Below are positions 35,728 to 44,232 of a stretch of 63,894 bases of DNA, piece by piece. How positions within the stretch are numbered: position 1 is the stretch's first letter; each line of letters begins with the position of its first letter. Source of the DNA: Spirochaetaceae bacterium (GTDB lineage Bacteria; Spirochaetota; Spirochaetia; Treponematales; Treponemataceae); assembly GCA_017623685.1 (NCBI GenBank), contig JAGAOP010000017.1, forward strand, positions 1 through 63,894, read 5' to 3'. Position numbers and translations under genes: made by a program. The notes under the pieces were generated by a model, which was not told the DNA's origin, searched no databases, and saw nothing but the letters and a program-made list of their open reading frames with translations.

Positions 35728-36636
35728 ATGCGAATCAGAATAATTGAAATGCCCTTAGATTTTGGTGGCAATCGACATGGCTCAGACATGGGACCTTCCG
35801 CAATTCGTTTAGCAGGACTAAAAGAACGTCTTGAAACATTAGAACACGACACAGTAACATCCTTCCCCCCCTTTACAGTAAATCCTCAAGAATATGAATT
35901 ACCTGGTCGTAGCGATGCAAAATATTTATCGCAAATTGTTACTGCTTGCGAACAACTTGCTTCTCGCACAGAAGAATCAATTTCCACTGGAGAATTTCCT
36001 CTAGTTCTAGGGGGCGACCATTCCATCGCATTAGGGACAATCGCTGGGGTTTCAGCAGCTTGTAAAAAAAAGAACTTAAAACTTGGAATACTTTACGTAG
36101 ACGCCCACGGAGATTTTAATACAGCAGACATTTCTCCGTCTGGAAACATTCACGGAATGTGCTTAGCTGCCTCTTGTGGTTATGGGATTCCAGAACTAAC
36201 AGAACTTTACAATCCAGGAGCAAAAGTTTCTCCTGAAAATATTTGCTACGTAGGGCTTAGAGATATTGATTCTAAAGAAAAAAAATTAATGAAAGAAGCT
36301 GGAGTTACTGCTTTTACCATGAGTGATATAGATAGACAAGGTTTTTCAGCTATATTAAAAAAGATAACTGTCTTTTTTAAATCACGAGTGGATATAATTC
36401 ATGTAAGCTTCGATATGGACGTAATAGATCCTATGTTTGCTCCTGGAGTTGGCATTCCTCTTCCTGGAGGATTAAACTATAGAGAGGCACTTCTTCTAAT
36501 GGAAGAAATGGCTACAACAAAAATGGTCGGTTCAGCAGAATTTGTCGAAGTAAATCCTGTTCTTGATGTCCGTAGCCAAACAGCTAGAATGGCTGTTGAA
36601 CTTATGGCCCGACTTTTAGGAGATACCATTTATTAA
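35728..36636 (+). CDS. rocF: Arginase family ureohydrolase
   Basis: 302 aa. Mn-binding motifs in order: LGGDHSIALGT (about 91), YVDAHGDFNT (about 123) and SFDMDVIDPMFAPGVG (about 230), plus NIHGM and a C-terminal EFVEVNPVLD. The pattern with N-terminal GGNRHGSDMGPSAIR matches arginase (arginine to ornithine and urea) better than agmatinase. No Shine-Dalgarno; the -10 box is 6 nt before the ATG. The stop overlaps the start of the next gene (TAATG). Confidence 0.88.
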   Translation: MRIRIIEMPLDFGGNRHGSDMGPSAIRLAGLKERLETLEHDTVTSFPPFTVNPQEYELPGRSDAKYLSQIVTACEQLASRTEESISTGEFPLVLGGDHSIALGTIAGVSAACKKKNLKLGILYVDAHGDFNTADISPSGNIHGMCLAASCGYGIPELTELYNPGAKVSPENICYVGLRDIDSKEKKLMKEAGVTAFTMSDIDRQGFSAILKKITVFFKSRVDIIHVSFDMDVIDPMFAPGVGIPLPGGLNYREALLLMEEMATTKMVGSAEFVEVNPVLDVRSQTARMAVELMARLLGDTIY

Positions 36637-37499
36637 TGGGGCAAAAATTTATTATTTTTTTTATATTTTTTTTATTTCAGATTTGTGCCACAATTCAAAG
36701 TGAAAGTGTTTCACAAACCGAAAAAAAAGTTAACCCAACAAAAGAACAGGAATGGCCACCTATTGTATCTTTGCCAGTTTATCCTCCTCTTTCAAACCTA
36801 GAAATCCAAAATCCACCGCCCAAAAAAACACAGTCCCTAAAAGCAATAAAATGGAAAATTAGCAAACACAGCGGAACCCAATTCATCACTAGAAAAGAAA
36901 ACTCTTCTTGGTTTTCAACTATAAAAAATGGCACCTCTTTTCCTGTTAATAACTACAAATCTATTCTTGTAACAGTTCAAGTTAAAGATTATTTTTTTCT
37001 AAACTCAAACCTTACAGTTGGATTTGTACAAGGAACTACACCTTTGTCTTTTTCACAATACACGCTACCCTATGAATACAGTAAATCATCTTCAATTTCT
37101 TCAGAATTTTATGTATCAAAAGAAATTCAAACTCTTAAATCTTCTGTTATATATCCTTTTGTTGGTCACACCTTTTCTCGCTATTTGTTTGAGATTCCTT
37201 TCACAGATCAAGAAAAAAAATTTCAAGCCTTTGTTATAGGTATATCACAAAATTACTCCCCATCTAGATTAATTTCAGTTAGCCAAGGAATTTTGTTTTC
37301 TCCTGTAATAACCCAAAGCTACGATAATTTACTTTTATTTCAATTTGGATACGAAACAGAAATAAAATTTAATGCAGGTCCCTTAACATTATCTGTTATG
37401 GGAAAATTCAGAGATAACTTTCAGTACACACAAAATTTAAATCCCTCAGAAGAAATCTCTGTTAGTGAAATTGGTTTTAAATTTAGCTTTATTCTTTAA
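36636..37499 (+). CDS. Exported protein of unknown function, probably envelope-located
   Basis: 287 aa. N-terminal signal peptide (KFIIFFIFFLFQICATIQS), a proline-rich stretch (about 40-70), then alternating hydrophobic/polar segments ending in an aromatic-rich C-terminus (ISVSEIGFKFSFIL). The final Phe/Leu-rich strand is compatible with an outer-membrane beta-barrel, but no family is recognised. It overlaps the arginase stop (TAATG), so it is translationally coupled to it, with no obvious functional link. Confidence 0.65.
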   Translation: MGQKFIIFFIFFLFQICATIQSESVSQTEKKVNPTKEQEWPPIVSLPVYPPLSNLEIQNPPPKKTQSLKAIKWKISKHSGTQFITRKENSSWFSTIKNGTSFPVNNYKSILVTVQVKDYFFLNSNLTVGFVQGTTPLSFSQYTLPYEYSKSSSISSEFYVSKEIQTLKSSVIYPFVGHTFSRYLFEIPFTDQEKKFQAFVIGISQNYSPSRLISVSQGILFSPVITQSYDNLLLFQFGYETEIKFNAGPLTLSVMGKFRDNFQYTQNLNPSEEISVSEIGFKFSFIL

Positions 37500-37594
37500 T
37501 TTTATAGACCACTTGCCGTTTTTTGTTACAATCATTAAATTATATTTATAGATTAAGAAAAATATTTATGCACGTAATGTTTTAGGAGAAAATT

Positions 37595-39583
37595 ATGGCA
37601 ACTTATCAATTTCAAACGGAAGTCAATCAGCTTCTAACCCTTATTATTCATTCTTTGTATTCAAACAAAGACATATTTCTAAGGGAAATTGTATCCAATG
37701 CATCAGACGCTTTGGATAAATTAAAATATCTCACCCTTTCCGATGATGCTTACAAAAATGTAACTTTCGACGGCAGAATTGACATTTCTTTTGACGAAGA
37801 CAATAAAATTCTTACTGTAAAAGATACTGGTATCGGTATGGATAGCGATGAACTTTCTTCAAATCTTGGAACCATCGCCCGTTCTGGAACAAAGGCATTT
37901 TTGGAAAAACTAGCTAACGACGCAAAAAAAGATTCAGCACTTATTGGACAATTCGGAGTGGGCTTTTATTCTGCATTTATGGCAGCTTCCCACATTGATG
38001 TTTACACTCGCAGAGCTGCTACTGATACCTTATTTCACTGGTCTAGCGATGGAACTAATTCCTACGATATCGAAGGTTTAGCCCTTGATAGTAATGAAGC
38101 AAAAAAATATGGATTCGATAGTAAAGATGCCCACGGAACAGCAGTTGTAATGACCCTTAACGACGACAGCAAAGAATATGCTAGTCGTTGGAAGGTAGAA
38201 GAATTAGTAAAACGTTACAGCGACCATATTGCATTTCCTATTTATCTTCACTACACTCAAAATAAATATGATGACAAAGGCAAGGTAACAGACAGCGAAC
38301 AAAAAGTAGACAAAATTAACAGTGCCAGTGCCTTATGGAAACGACCTAAATCTCAATTAAAAACTGAAGATTATAACGATTTTTACAAAACTATTTCCCA
38401 CGATGGCTCTGACCCACTTATGTACGTACATACCCACGCAGAAGGTACACAAGAATATACAACTTTATTCTTTGTTCCAGAAAGAGCACCCTTTGATATG
38501 TATCAGGCTGATTACAAGAGTGGAGTTAAACTTTATGTAAAACGAGTTTTTATTACTGACGATGACCGAGAACTATTGCCTGCATACCTTCGCTTTGTTC
38601 GAGGAATTATTGACTCTGAAGATTTACCACTTAATGTAAGCCGTGAAATCCTACAGCAAAATCGTATTCTAGAAACAATTAAATCTCAATCTGTAAAAAA
38701 ACTACTTAGCGAATTCAAAAAGATGTCAGAAGCTGCTTCAAAAGCAATAGGGGCTGCAAAGGAAGCTGGTGGAACAGATAAATTATCCGACGATGATAAA
38801 AACGCCATCGAAAAATGGAATAAATTTGTTTCCCAATTCAATCGTCCTCTAAAAGAAGGATTGTACTCAGACTTTGCAAATCGTGATACATTGGCAGAAA
38901 TTATCCGATTTAAGTCTACTGCACCAGAAGGAACAGGGGATGACAACTGGACAAGTTTTGCAGATTATGTTCAACGAATGAAACCTGAACAAAAAGCAAT
39001 TTACTACATTACAGGTGGCGATGAAAAAAATCTACGGTCTTCTCCTCTTTTAGAAGCATACATGGCAAAGGGCTTTGAAGTTCTAATTATGAGTGATGAA
39101 ATCGACGACATTGTCATCCCATCTTATGGCAAATACAAAGATTTTGAACTAAAAGCAGTAAATCGTGCTGGTAGCGACGAAGAATTAGGAGTAGACAAAA
39201 AAGAAGCTGAAAAGAAAGAAAAAGAATTTAAACCACTTGTGGAAAAAATTAAAAAAGCCCTTGGGGAACGGGTTAAAGATGTCCAAATTTCAAAGCGATT
39301 ATCAGATTCACCTTCTTGTATCGTTGTAGACGAAAATGACCCATCTTTGCAAATGGAACGAATGATGAAAGCCATGGGACAAACTGGTTTTGCAGACGTA
39401 AAACCCATTCTAGAAGTAAATGGCAATCATCCTGTTGTGGCTAAATTAATAGACACAGAAGATGAAACTTTTATTGCTGACGTTTCCAATGTGCTACTTG
39501 ACCAAGCCCTAATTTTAGGTGGCGGTGAATTAAAAGACCCAGCTGAATTTGTAAAACGGCTAAATAGATTGTTAAGCAAATAA
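37595..39583 (+). CDS. htpG: Hsp90 chaperone HtpG
   Basis: 662 aa. N-terminal ATPase: YQFQTEVNQLLTLIIHSLYSNKDIFLREIVSNASDALDKL, DTGIGM (about 77), GQFGVGFYSAFM (about 127) and GT motif near 180. Middle domain with LYVKRVFITDD and LPLNVSREILQQN; C-terminal dimerisation domain follows. Cytosolic ATP-dependent chaperone. SD TAGGAG. No CIRCE-like inverted repeat was seen upstream. Terminator at 39601-39640. Confidence 0.96.
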   Translation: MATYQFQTEVNQLLTLIIHSLYSNKDIFLREIVSNASDALDKLKYLTLSDDAYKNVTFDGRIDISFDEDNKILTVKDTGIGMDSDELSSNLGTIARSGTKAFLEKLANDAKKDSALIGQFGVGFYSAFMAASHIDVYTRRAATDTLFHWSSDGTNSYDIEGLALDSNEAKKYGFDSKDAHGTAVVMTLNDDSKEYASRWKVEELVKRYSDHIAFPIYLHYTQNKYDDKGKVTDSEQKVDKINSASALWKRPKSQLKTEDYNDFYKTISHDGSDPLMYVHTHAEGTQEYTTLFFVPERAPFDMYQADYKSGVKLYVKRVFITDDDRELLPAYLRFVRGIIDSEDLPLNVSREILQQNRILETIKSQSVKKLLSEFKKMSEAASKAIGAAKEAGGTDKLSDDDKNAIEKWNKFVSQFNRPLKEGLYSDFANRDTLAEIIRFKSTAPEGTGDDNWTSFADYVQRMKPEQKAIYYITGGDEKNLRSSPLLEAYMAKGFEVLIMSDEIDDIVIPSYGKYKDFELKAVNRAGSDEELGVDKKEAEKKEKEFKPLVEKIKKALGERVKDVQISKRLSDSPSCIVVDENDPSLQMERMMKAMGQTGFADVKPILEVNGNHPVVAKLIDTEDETFIADVSNVLLDQALILGGGELKDPAEFVKRLNRLLSK

Positions 39584-39600
39584 AATTAGATAAAAAACAA

Positions 39601-39640
39601 AAAAAGCATCCTTAAAATTACTTTAAGGATGCTTTTTTTT
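39601..39640 (+). terminator. Terminator of htpG
   Basis: A perfect 16-bp stem (39601-39616 with 39622-39637), loop of 5 nt, ending in a run of T. Confidence 0.92.
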
Positions 39641-39655
39641 ACTCTTAACTTTTAA

Positions 39656-39689
39656 AAAGCCACCTTGGCTTTAAAGCCACCTTGGCTTT
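39656..39689 (-). terminator. Tandem duplicated hairpin, terminator of lipoprotein gene
   Basis: Two exact head-to-tail copies of the 17-mer AAAGCCACCTTGGCTTT (39656-39672 and 39673-39689), each a 7-bp stem with a 3-nt loop. On the minus strand the second copy is followed by TT, seven nt after the lipoprotein stop codon. Confidence 0.7.
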
Positions 39690-39696
39690 TTGTGTT

Positions 39697-40632
39697 TCAT
39701 TTTTCATATACATTTTTTTCTTGGGAATTTCTTTTTTCTTGTTGCTCCTTAAAAATCTGATCATCTTTAATTTCCCTTTGGATTTCTTTTATAGCATTTC
39801 TAGCTTTTTTTTCCCCTGTTTTGTTGTAAACTTCAAGCATTAATTTTTCTGCTTCGGTATATTTCCCCTGAGCTTCCATAATCCTTGCAGCATTATATCC
39901 TGCTTCAAACAAACCTAATTCATTGTAAACAGAAAGATATTTTTCTAAGGCAGCTGACAAATTCCCTTCTTTTACAAATTCTGAACCCTGCATCATTATT
40001 TCATTTTTTGATTTATCTTTTAGCATAAAAACTTTTCTTGTTTCCGTGTAGGGTTCTATCTTTTTTAGTAAATCCGAAACAAATAAATCTAAATCCCATT
40101 GTGCAAGATAAAGAGCAGAAGGTAAATTATATATAAATTTTTCTCTCAAAGAAGTAAAGCTAAATCTTTCTTGGTTAGTAGCAATAATTTCATGGGTTTT
40201 ACCATTTACAATAGCATAGGAAACAAGAAATTTTACATGTCGAGCATATTCAATTTGTTCCTCTTCCTCATCTTCCAGAGAAGAAGCATTAATAATATCT
40301 GAAAAATCTAAAATTGCACCTTTTATGTAAACATCACAGGGCAAGGAGGATTTTTCCCTCAAGGCTGAATTTACAAAGCTAGAATCAATTACAGAAAAAT
40401 ATCCTGATTGAATTAAATTACTCTGGATTGAAGATGAAATATACTTTGCAATTTTTTCTTTTTCAGGCCCCCAAAAAAGACCAGTTGTTGTAAAAGGCAA
40501 CACAGAAATAGACCTTGCACCTTGTAAGTCATATTCAGCAGGTCTTTGAACTTTTATCTTTACAGATGATGCACAAGAAAAAAGAAAAAAAATCCACAGA
40601 CAACATAATATAATTATTTTTGCTTTTTTCAT
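39697..40632 (-). CDS. Lipoprotein with N-terminal CsgG-like and C-terminal TPR-like region
   Basis: 311 aa. Lipobox LFSC at residues 17-20. Residues about 35-140 (GARSISVLPFTTTG, SIQSNLIQSGYFSVIDSS, CDVYIKGAILDF) resemble the ABA/CsgG-like fold of envelope lipoproteins. Residues 215-290 contain two TPR-like helices (EFVKEGNLSAALEKYLSVYNELG, RIMEAQGKYTEAEKLMLEVY). C-terminus is charged. SD GGAGG. Role unknown, likely envelope assembly. Confidence 0.75.
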   Translation of the reverse strand: MKKAKIIILCCLWIFFLFSCASSVKIKVQRPAEYDLQGARSISVLPFTTTGLFWGPEKEKIAKYISSSIQSNLIQSGYFSVIDSSFVNSALREKSSLPCDVYIKGAILDFSDIINASSLEDEEEEQIEYARHVKFLVSYAIVNGKTHEIIATNQERFSFTSLREKFIYNLPSALYLAQWDLDLFVSDLLKKIEPYTETRKVFMLKDKSKNEIMMQGSEFVKEGNLSAALEKYLSVYNELGLFEAGYNAARIMEAQGKYTEAEKLMLEVYNKTGEKKARNAIKEIQREIKDDQIFKEQQEKRNSQEKNVYEK

Positions 40633-40713
40633 TTAGCCTCCGATGCTTCTATGCAAAATAAATTCTAAAACATTGTCATGGATTATTCAATATTATATTG
40701 CTTTAGCGATGTT

Positions 40714-42381
40714 TTATTCTTCTTTTTTTCCTTGTGCTATGATTTCCTTGCCTCGCTCCAAAGTTTCTTGCATAGAACCTGGAAGATTATCTTTACCAAT
40801 TTTATCTAAAAGTTTTGACTTTAATAGCAATATATAAGGCTGAATACGAATTTCAGAAATTAGCAAAGTAATATTTCTTGACTTACATGTGTCATATAGT
40901 TGCTCTAATACATGAAGTCCTCCGGCATCTAAATAACTCATGTTTTGTAAACGCAACACAAGAACTTTATAATCAATCCCTAAACGACTGGTAGCAACTT
41001 CAAATTTTTGGGCAGTTCCAAAGAAAAGGGGACCATCAATTTCAAACACAAAGATTCCTTCTGGAATATTATGTATAAGTTCATTCTTTTCCTTTGTTAA
41101 AGAATCTCCATTATTTACTGAGCTATGGAATTCTCGAATTACAGATAAATCAATCATCTTCTTTATAAAGAAAAATGCAGCACAAACTAATCCAACTTCA
41201 ATCGCCATCGTTAAATCTACAAAAATTGTTAGTAAAAAAGTAACAGTTAAAACTGTAATATCAGATTTTTGCCCTTTGCAAAGAAGTTTTATTGCAGGAA
41301 TTCCAGCCATATTAATTGCAACGGAAACTAAAATTGCAGCAAGCGTTGCCAAAGGAATATAAACTGCAAATCGTCCAAAAATTAGCATTACTAAAAGCAA
41401 AGTTATTGCATGAACTATTCCAGCTACAGGCGTTCTACCACCATTTTTTACATTGGTTGCAGTACGAGCTATAGCACCTGTAGAAGGTATTCCTCCAAAA
41501 AGAGGAACTACCATATTTGCAATTCCTAAACCTACTAATTCCATATTAGAATCATGCTTTGCACCAATCATTCCATCTGCAACTACAGCACTTAGCAAAG
41601 ATTCTATTGCTGCCAAAATAGCAATAGACAATGCTGGAGAAATTAAACTTTGAATCATTTCAAAGCTTATTTCTGGAAACTTTGGCATAGGCAAAGAAGT
41701 AGGAATTGCTCCATACCTTGATCCGATGGTATCAACTGGCAAATTCAATAATTTAACTAAAACAGTTACAACAACGATTACCACAAGGGATCCTGGGATT
41801 TTGCGACTAATCTTTGGCCAAATTAAAATTAAAGCAAAAGAAACAAGAGCCACTCCCATAGCATAGAAATTTATAGTATCAAAACTTTTTATATAAGTGG
41901 TAATTTTTCCAACAAAATCCCCTGGCATAGGACCTGTAACTAAACCGAAAAAATCTCCAATTTGAGTTGTTAAAATTGTTACAGCTATTCCTGCTGTAAA
42001 CCCAGTAATTATAGTATAGGGAATATATTTTACTAATATTCCCAATTTGAATACGCCCATAAAAACAAGCATAATCCCAGCCATTATTGTTGCTACATAT
42101 AAACCAGATAAACCATAATCTTGAATTACAGTAAATACAATAACAACAAAAGCTCCTGTAGGGCCACCAATTTGAACTTTACTCCCTCCAAGGAAGGAAA
42201 TAATAAAACCAGCAATTATTGCAGTGTACAATCCCTGTTCAGGAGCAACCCCAGAAGCAATAGCAAAGGCTATAGCTAAAGGCAATGCAACTATACCAAC
42301 AATAAGACCTGCTGAAACATCCGACCCGAACTGTTTTAATGAATAATTTTTTAGTGAATTAAATAATTCAGGCTTAAACAT
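40714..42381 (-). CDS. SulP-family anion transporter with STAS domain
   Basis: 555 aa. SLC26/SulP transporter core of 12-14 helices from residue 20 (SAGLIVGIVALPLAIAFAIASGVAPEQGLYTAIIAGFI, QIGGPTGAFVVIV) to about 405, then a STAS domain (about 445-545: FVFEIDGPLFFGTAQKF, VLRLQNMSYLDAGGLHVLEQL). Family members carry sulfate, bicarbonate or dicarboxylates; the substrate cannot be decided. SD AGAGAGG. Upstream and divergent is a MATE exporter. Confidence 0.93.
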   Translation of the reverse strand: MFKPELFNSLKNYSLKQFGSDVSAGLIVGIVALPLAIAFAIASGVAPEQGLYTAIIAGFIISFLGGSKVQIGGPTGAFVVIVFTVIQDYGLSGLYVATIMAGIMLVFMGVFKLGILVKYIPYTIITGFTAGIAVTILTTQIGDFFGLVTGPMPGDFVGKITTYIKSFDTINFYAMGVALVSFALILIWPKISRKIPGSLVVIVVVTVLVKLLNLPVDTIGSRYGAIPTSLPMPKFPEISFEMIQSLISPALSIAILAAIESLLSAVVADGMIGAKHDSNMELVGLGIANMVVPLFGGIPSTGAIARTATNVKNGGRTPVAGIVHAITLLLVMLIFGRFAVYIPLATLAAILVSVAINMAGIPAIKLLCKGQKSDITVLTVTFLLTIFVDLTMAIEVGLVCAAFFFIKKMIDLSVIREFHSSVNNGDSLTKEKNELIHNIPEGIFVFEIDGPLFFGTAQKFEVATSRLGIDYKVLVLRLQNMSYLDAGGLHVLEQLYDTCKSRNITLLISEIRIQPYILLLKSKLLDKIGKDNLPGSMQETLERGKEIIAQGKKEE

Positions 42382-42490
42382 AAAAATTCCTCTCTATTTG
42401 TCAATGGTAGTTATCATATCAGTTATGCAAGATTTACTCAATAACAGTAACAAATTCATAATTTTTCAAATATTTTGCACAAAATACATG

Positions 42491-42519
42491 TTGAATATAT
42501 ATTTTTATTTTGATAGTAT
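42491..42519 (+). promoter_or_regulatory. MATE gene promoter, predicted leaderless
   Basis: TTGAAT (42491-42496), 17-nt spacer, TAGTAT (42514-42519) with extended TGA. Predicted +1 is the A of the ATG at 42526. Confidence 0.7.
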
Positions 42520-42525
42520 GCCCCT

Positions 42526-43923
42526 ATGTTTAGCAAATCAATCAAAACCTCCTTTATTGGACCTCTATCCTTTTATAAAAAAGCATTATCTATTGCCTTA
42601 CCTGTTATTCTTCAATTACTTGTGCAAAGTCTTGTTTCTTTAATCGACAATTTTATGGTTTCGGGGTTAGGCAACGTAATATACAGCAGCATTAATGTTT
42701 CAAACCAATTAAATATGATAATTTTTGTTCTGCTTAATTCAATTTGTGCCGCTGGTGGTATTTATATTTCTCAATTTAACGGAATAAAAAATGCTGAGGG
42801 AATGCAACATGCCTATAGATTTAAAATTATCTTTACTTTACTTATCGCAACAATTTATACATTCATAACTTACTTTTTTTCAGAAAATCTTATGGGTTTT
42901 ATGTTAAAGGACAACCTTAACAAACAAGAAATTGTTGTTGAAGGTTCCAAATACATGAAAATAATTGCATTCACATGGATTCCCATTGCTCTTTCTTTTT
43001 CCATAGGTTCAAGTATGCGTGAATCTGAAAATGTAAAAACACCTTTAATAATTTCAGTTATTGCTACTCTAATCAATACTGTATTGAACTGGATTTTCAT
43101 TTATGGAAACTTAGGAGCACCTAGACTTGAAGTTGAAGGAGCCGCCCTTGCAACTCTCTGTGCCAGACTTATTGAATTATTTATTTATTTGATTTATTGC
43201 TACACAAAAAAAACCTTGTTCTTTTCAAAATGGCTCAAAATCTTTGCTATAAAAGCTTCGTTTTGTATAGAAATACTAAAAAAATCTTTTTTAGTAATAA
43301 TAGCAAACCTATCTTGGATTTTAACAGAAACCATTATGAATCGTATTCACAATGGTCGTGGGGGAGCAGAAATTGTAGCAGGTTTATCAGCAGCTTGGTC
43401 AATAGCGAACCTTTTTCAATTAGTTATTTCTGGAATGGATGTTTCTACAGCGGTTGTTATTGGAGGAACTTTAGGTCGAGGAGAATTAGATTTAGCAAAA
43501 AAACAATCTCTATGGATGAAATCCTGTGCAATTATAGTTGGTACCTGGCTAGGTTTTATGACATTCTTTTCATCTGTTTTACTACCCATTGTTTTTCCAA
43601 AAATATCCTCACAAGCCATCGTCATAGCAAAGCAAATGTTATTTGTAATTGCGTTGTATATGCCCATCTGGACTTTTTTGAATACACAGTTTGCCACTGC
43701 AAGAGCTGGAGGAGATGCCATGCTGGGAACTGTGACAGACCTTTCTGTAAATACTATTTTATTTTTACCTGGAATTCTTTTACTTGGCAAATACACCACA
43801 TGGTCGCCAGTAATTTTGTTTGCAGTTGTAAAAATATCTGATATTGCAAAATTAATTGTTGCAGAATGGCAATTAAAAAAAGAACGCTGGATAAAGAACT
43901 TAACAACTAATCAAGAAGTCTAA
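42526..43923 (+). CDS. MATE-family efflux transporter
   Basis: 465 aa, twelve predicted helices. MatE repeats: ALPVILQLLVQSLVSLIDNFMVSGLGN at the N-terminus and the second repeat near residue 255-330 (SFLVIIANLSWILTETIMNRIHN). Likely Na+- or H+-coupled drug or metabolite efflux at the inner membrane. No Shine-Dalgarno; the -10 box is 6 nt before the ATG. Its last 40 nt hold one arm of a terminator-like hairpin used by the opposite strand. Confidence 0.92.
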   Translation: MFSKSIKTSFIGPLSFYKKALSIALPVILQLLVQSLVSLIDNFMVSGLGNVIYSSINVSNQLNMIIFVLLNSICAAGGIYISQFNGIKNAEGMQHAYRFKIIFTLLIATIYTFITYFFSENLMGFMLKDNLNKQEIVVEGSKYMKIIAFTWIPIALSFSIGSSMRESENVKTPLIISVIATLINTVLNWIFIYGNLGAPRLEVEGAALATLCARLIELFIYLIYCYTKKTLFFSKWLKIFAIKASFCIEILKKSFLVIIANLSWILTETIMNRIHNGRGGAEIVAGLSAAWSIANLFQLVISGMDVSTAVVIGGTLGRGELDLAKKQSLWMKSCAIIVGTWLGFMTFFSSVLLPIVFPKISSQAIVIAKQMLFVIALYMPIWTFLNTQFATARAGGDAMLGTVTDLSVNTILFLPGILLLGKYTTWSPVILFAVVKISDIAKLIVAEWQLKKERWIKNLTTNQEV

Positions 43924-43937
43924 TCTTTTCCAGCGTT
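43875..43937 (-). terminator. Terminator of the mdh-to-ferredoxin operon, inside MATE 3' end
   Basis: Minus strand AACGCTGGA (43937-43929) pairs with TCCAGCGTT (43891-43883) around a 37-nt loop and is followed by CTTTTTTT. The T-run and one arm are within MATE coding sequence. Confidence 0.6.
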
Positions 43938-43959
43938 TTGGGATAAAGTTTTTTACTAA

Positions 43960-44214
43960 TTAATTATTAACAAGAAGTTTTTTAATTCTATTTTCAAAAA
44001 AATCAGGAAAGTTTTCTTCTGTAATGTCAGTAACAATTTCGCCATCAATTTTCATATTGGCACCAGGTTCAGCACATTGCCCTAAACATAATGTACCGGA
44101 CAAATTAATCTTATCCTCTAAATTATTTTCTGAAATTGCCTTTCTAAGCATATCCAAAACACGACTTGCACCTTTTGCGTGGCAGGAACTTCCCATACAA
44201 ACTTCAATTGTCAT
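43960..44214 (-). CDS. Thioredoxin-like [2Fe-2S] ferredoxin
   Basis: 84 aa. Cys6-x4-Cys11 (CMGSSCHAKGA) and Cys43-x3-Cys47 (LCLGQCAEPG) give the four-cysteine pattern of thioredoxin-fold [2Fe-2S] proteins such as the C-terminal part of NuoE/HydC. As a stand-alone small protein it probably passes electrons or acts as a redox subunit. It is the last gene of the run with frdAB and flx-hdr, 18 nt after the transporter gene; SD TGGAGG. Confidence 0.85.
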   Translation of the reverse strand: MTIEVCMGSSCHAKGASRVLDMLRKAISENNLEDKINLSGTLCLGQCAEPGANMKIDGEIVTDITEENFPDFFENRIKKLLVNN

Positions 44215-44232
44215 AAAAACCTCCAGATAAAA

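Noticed and set aside
37500..37594. CIRCE heat-shock operator before htpG
   Set aside because: No TTAGCACTC-N9-GAGTGCTAA-like repeat is present.
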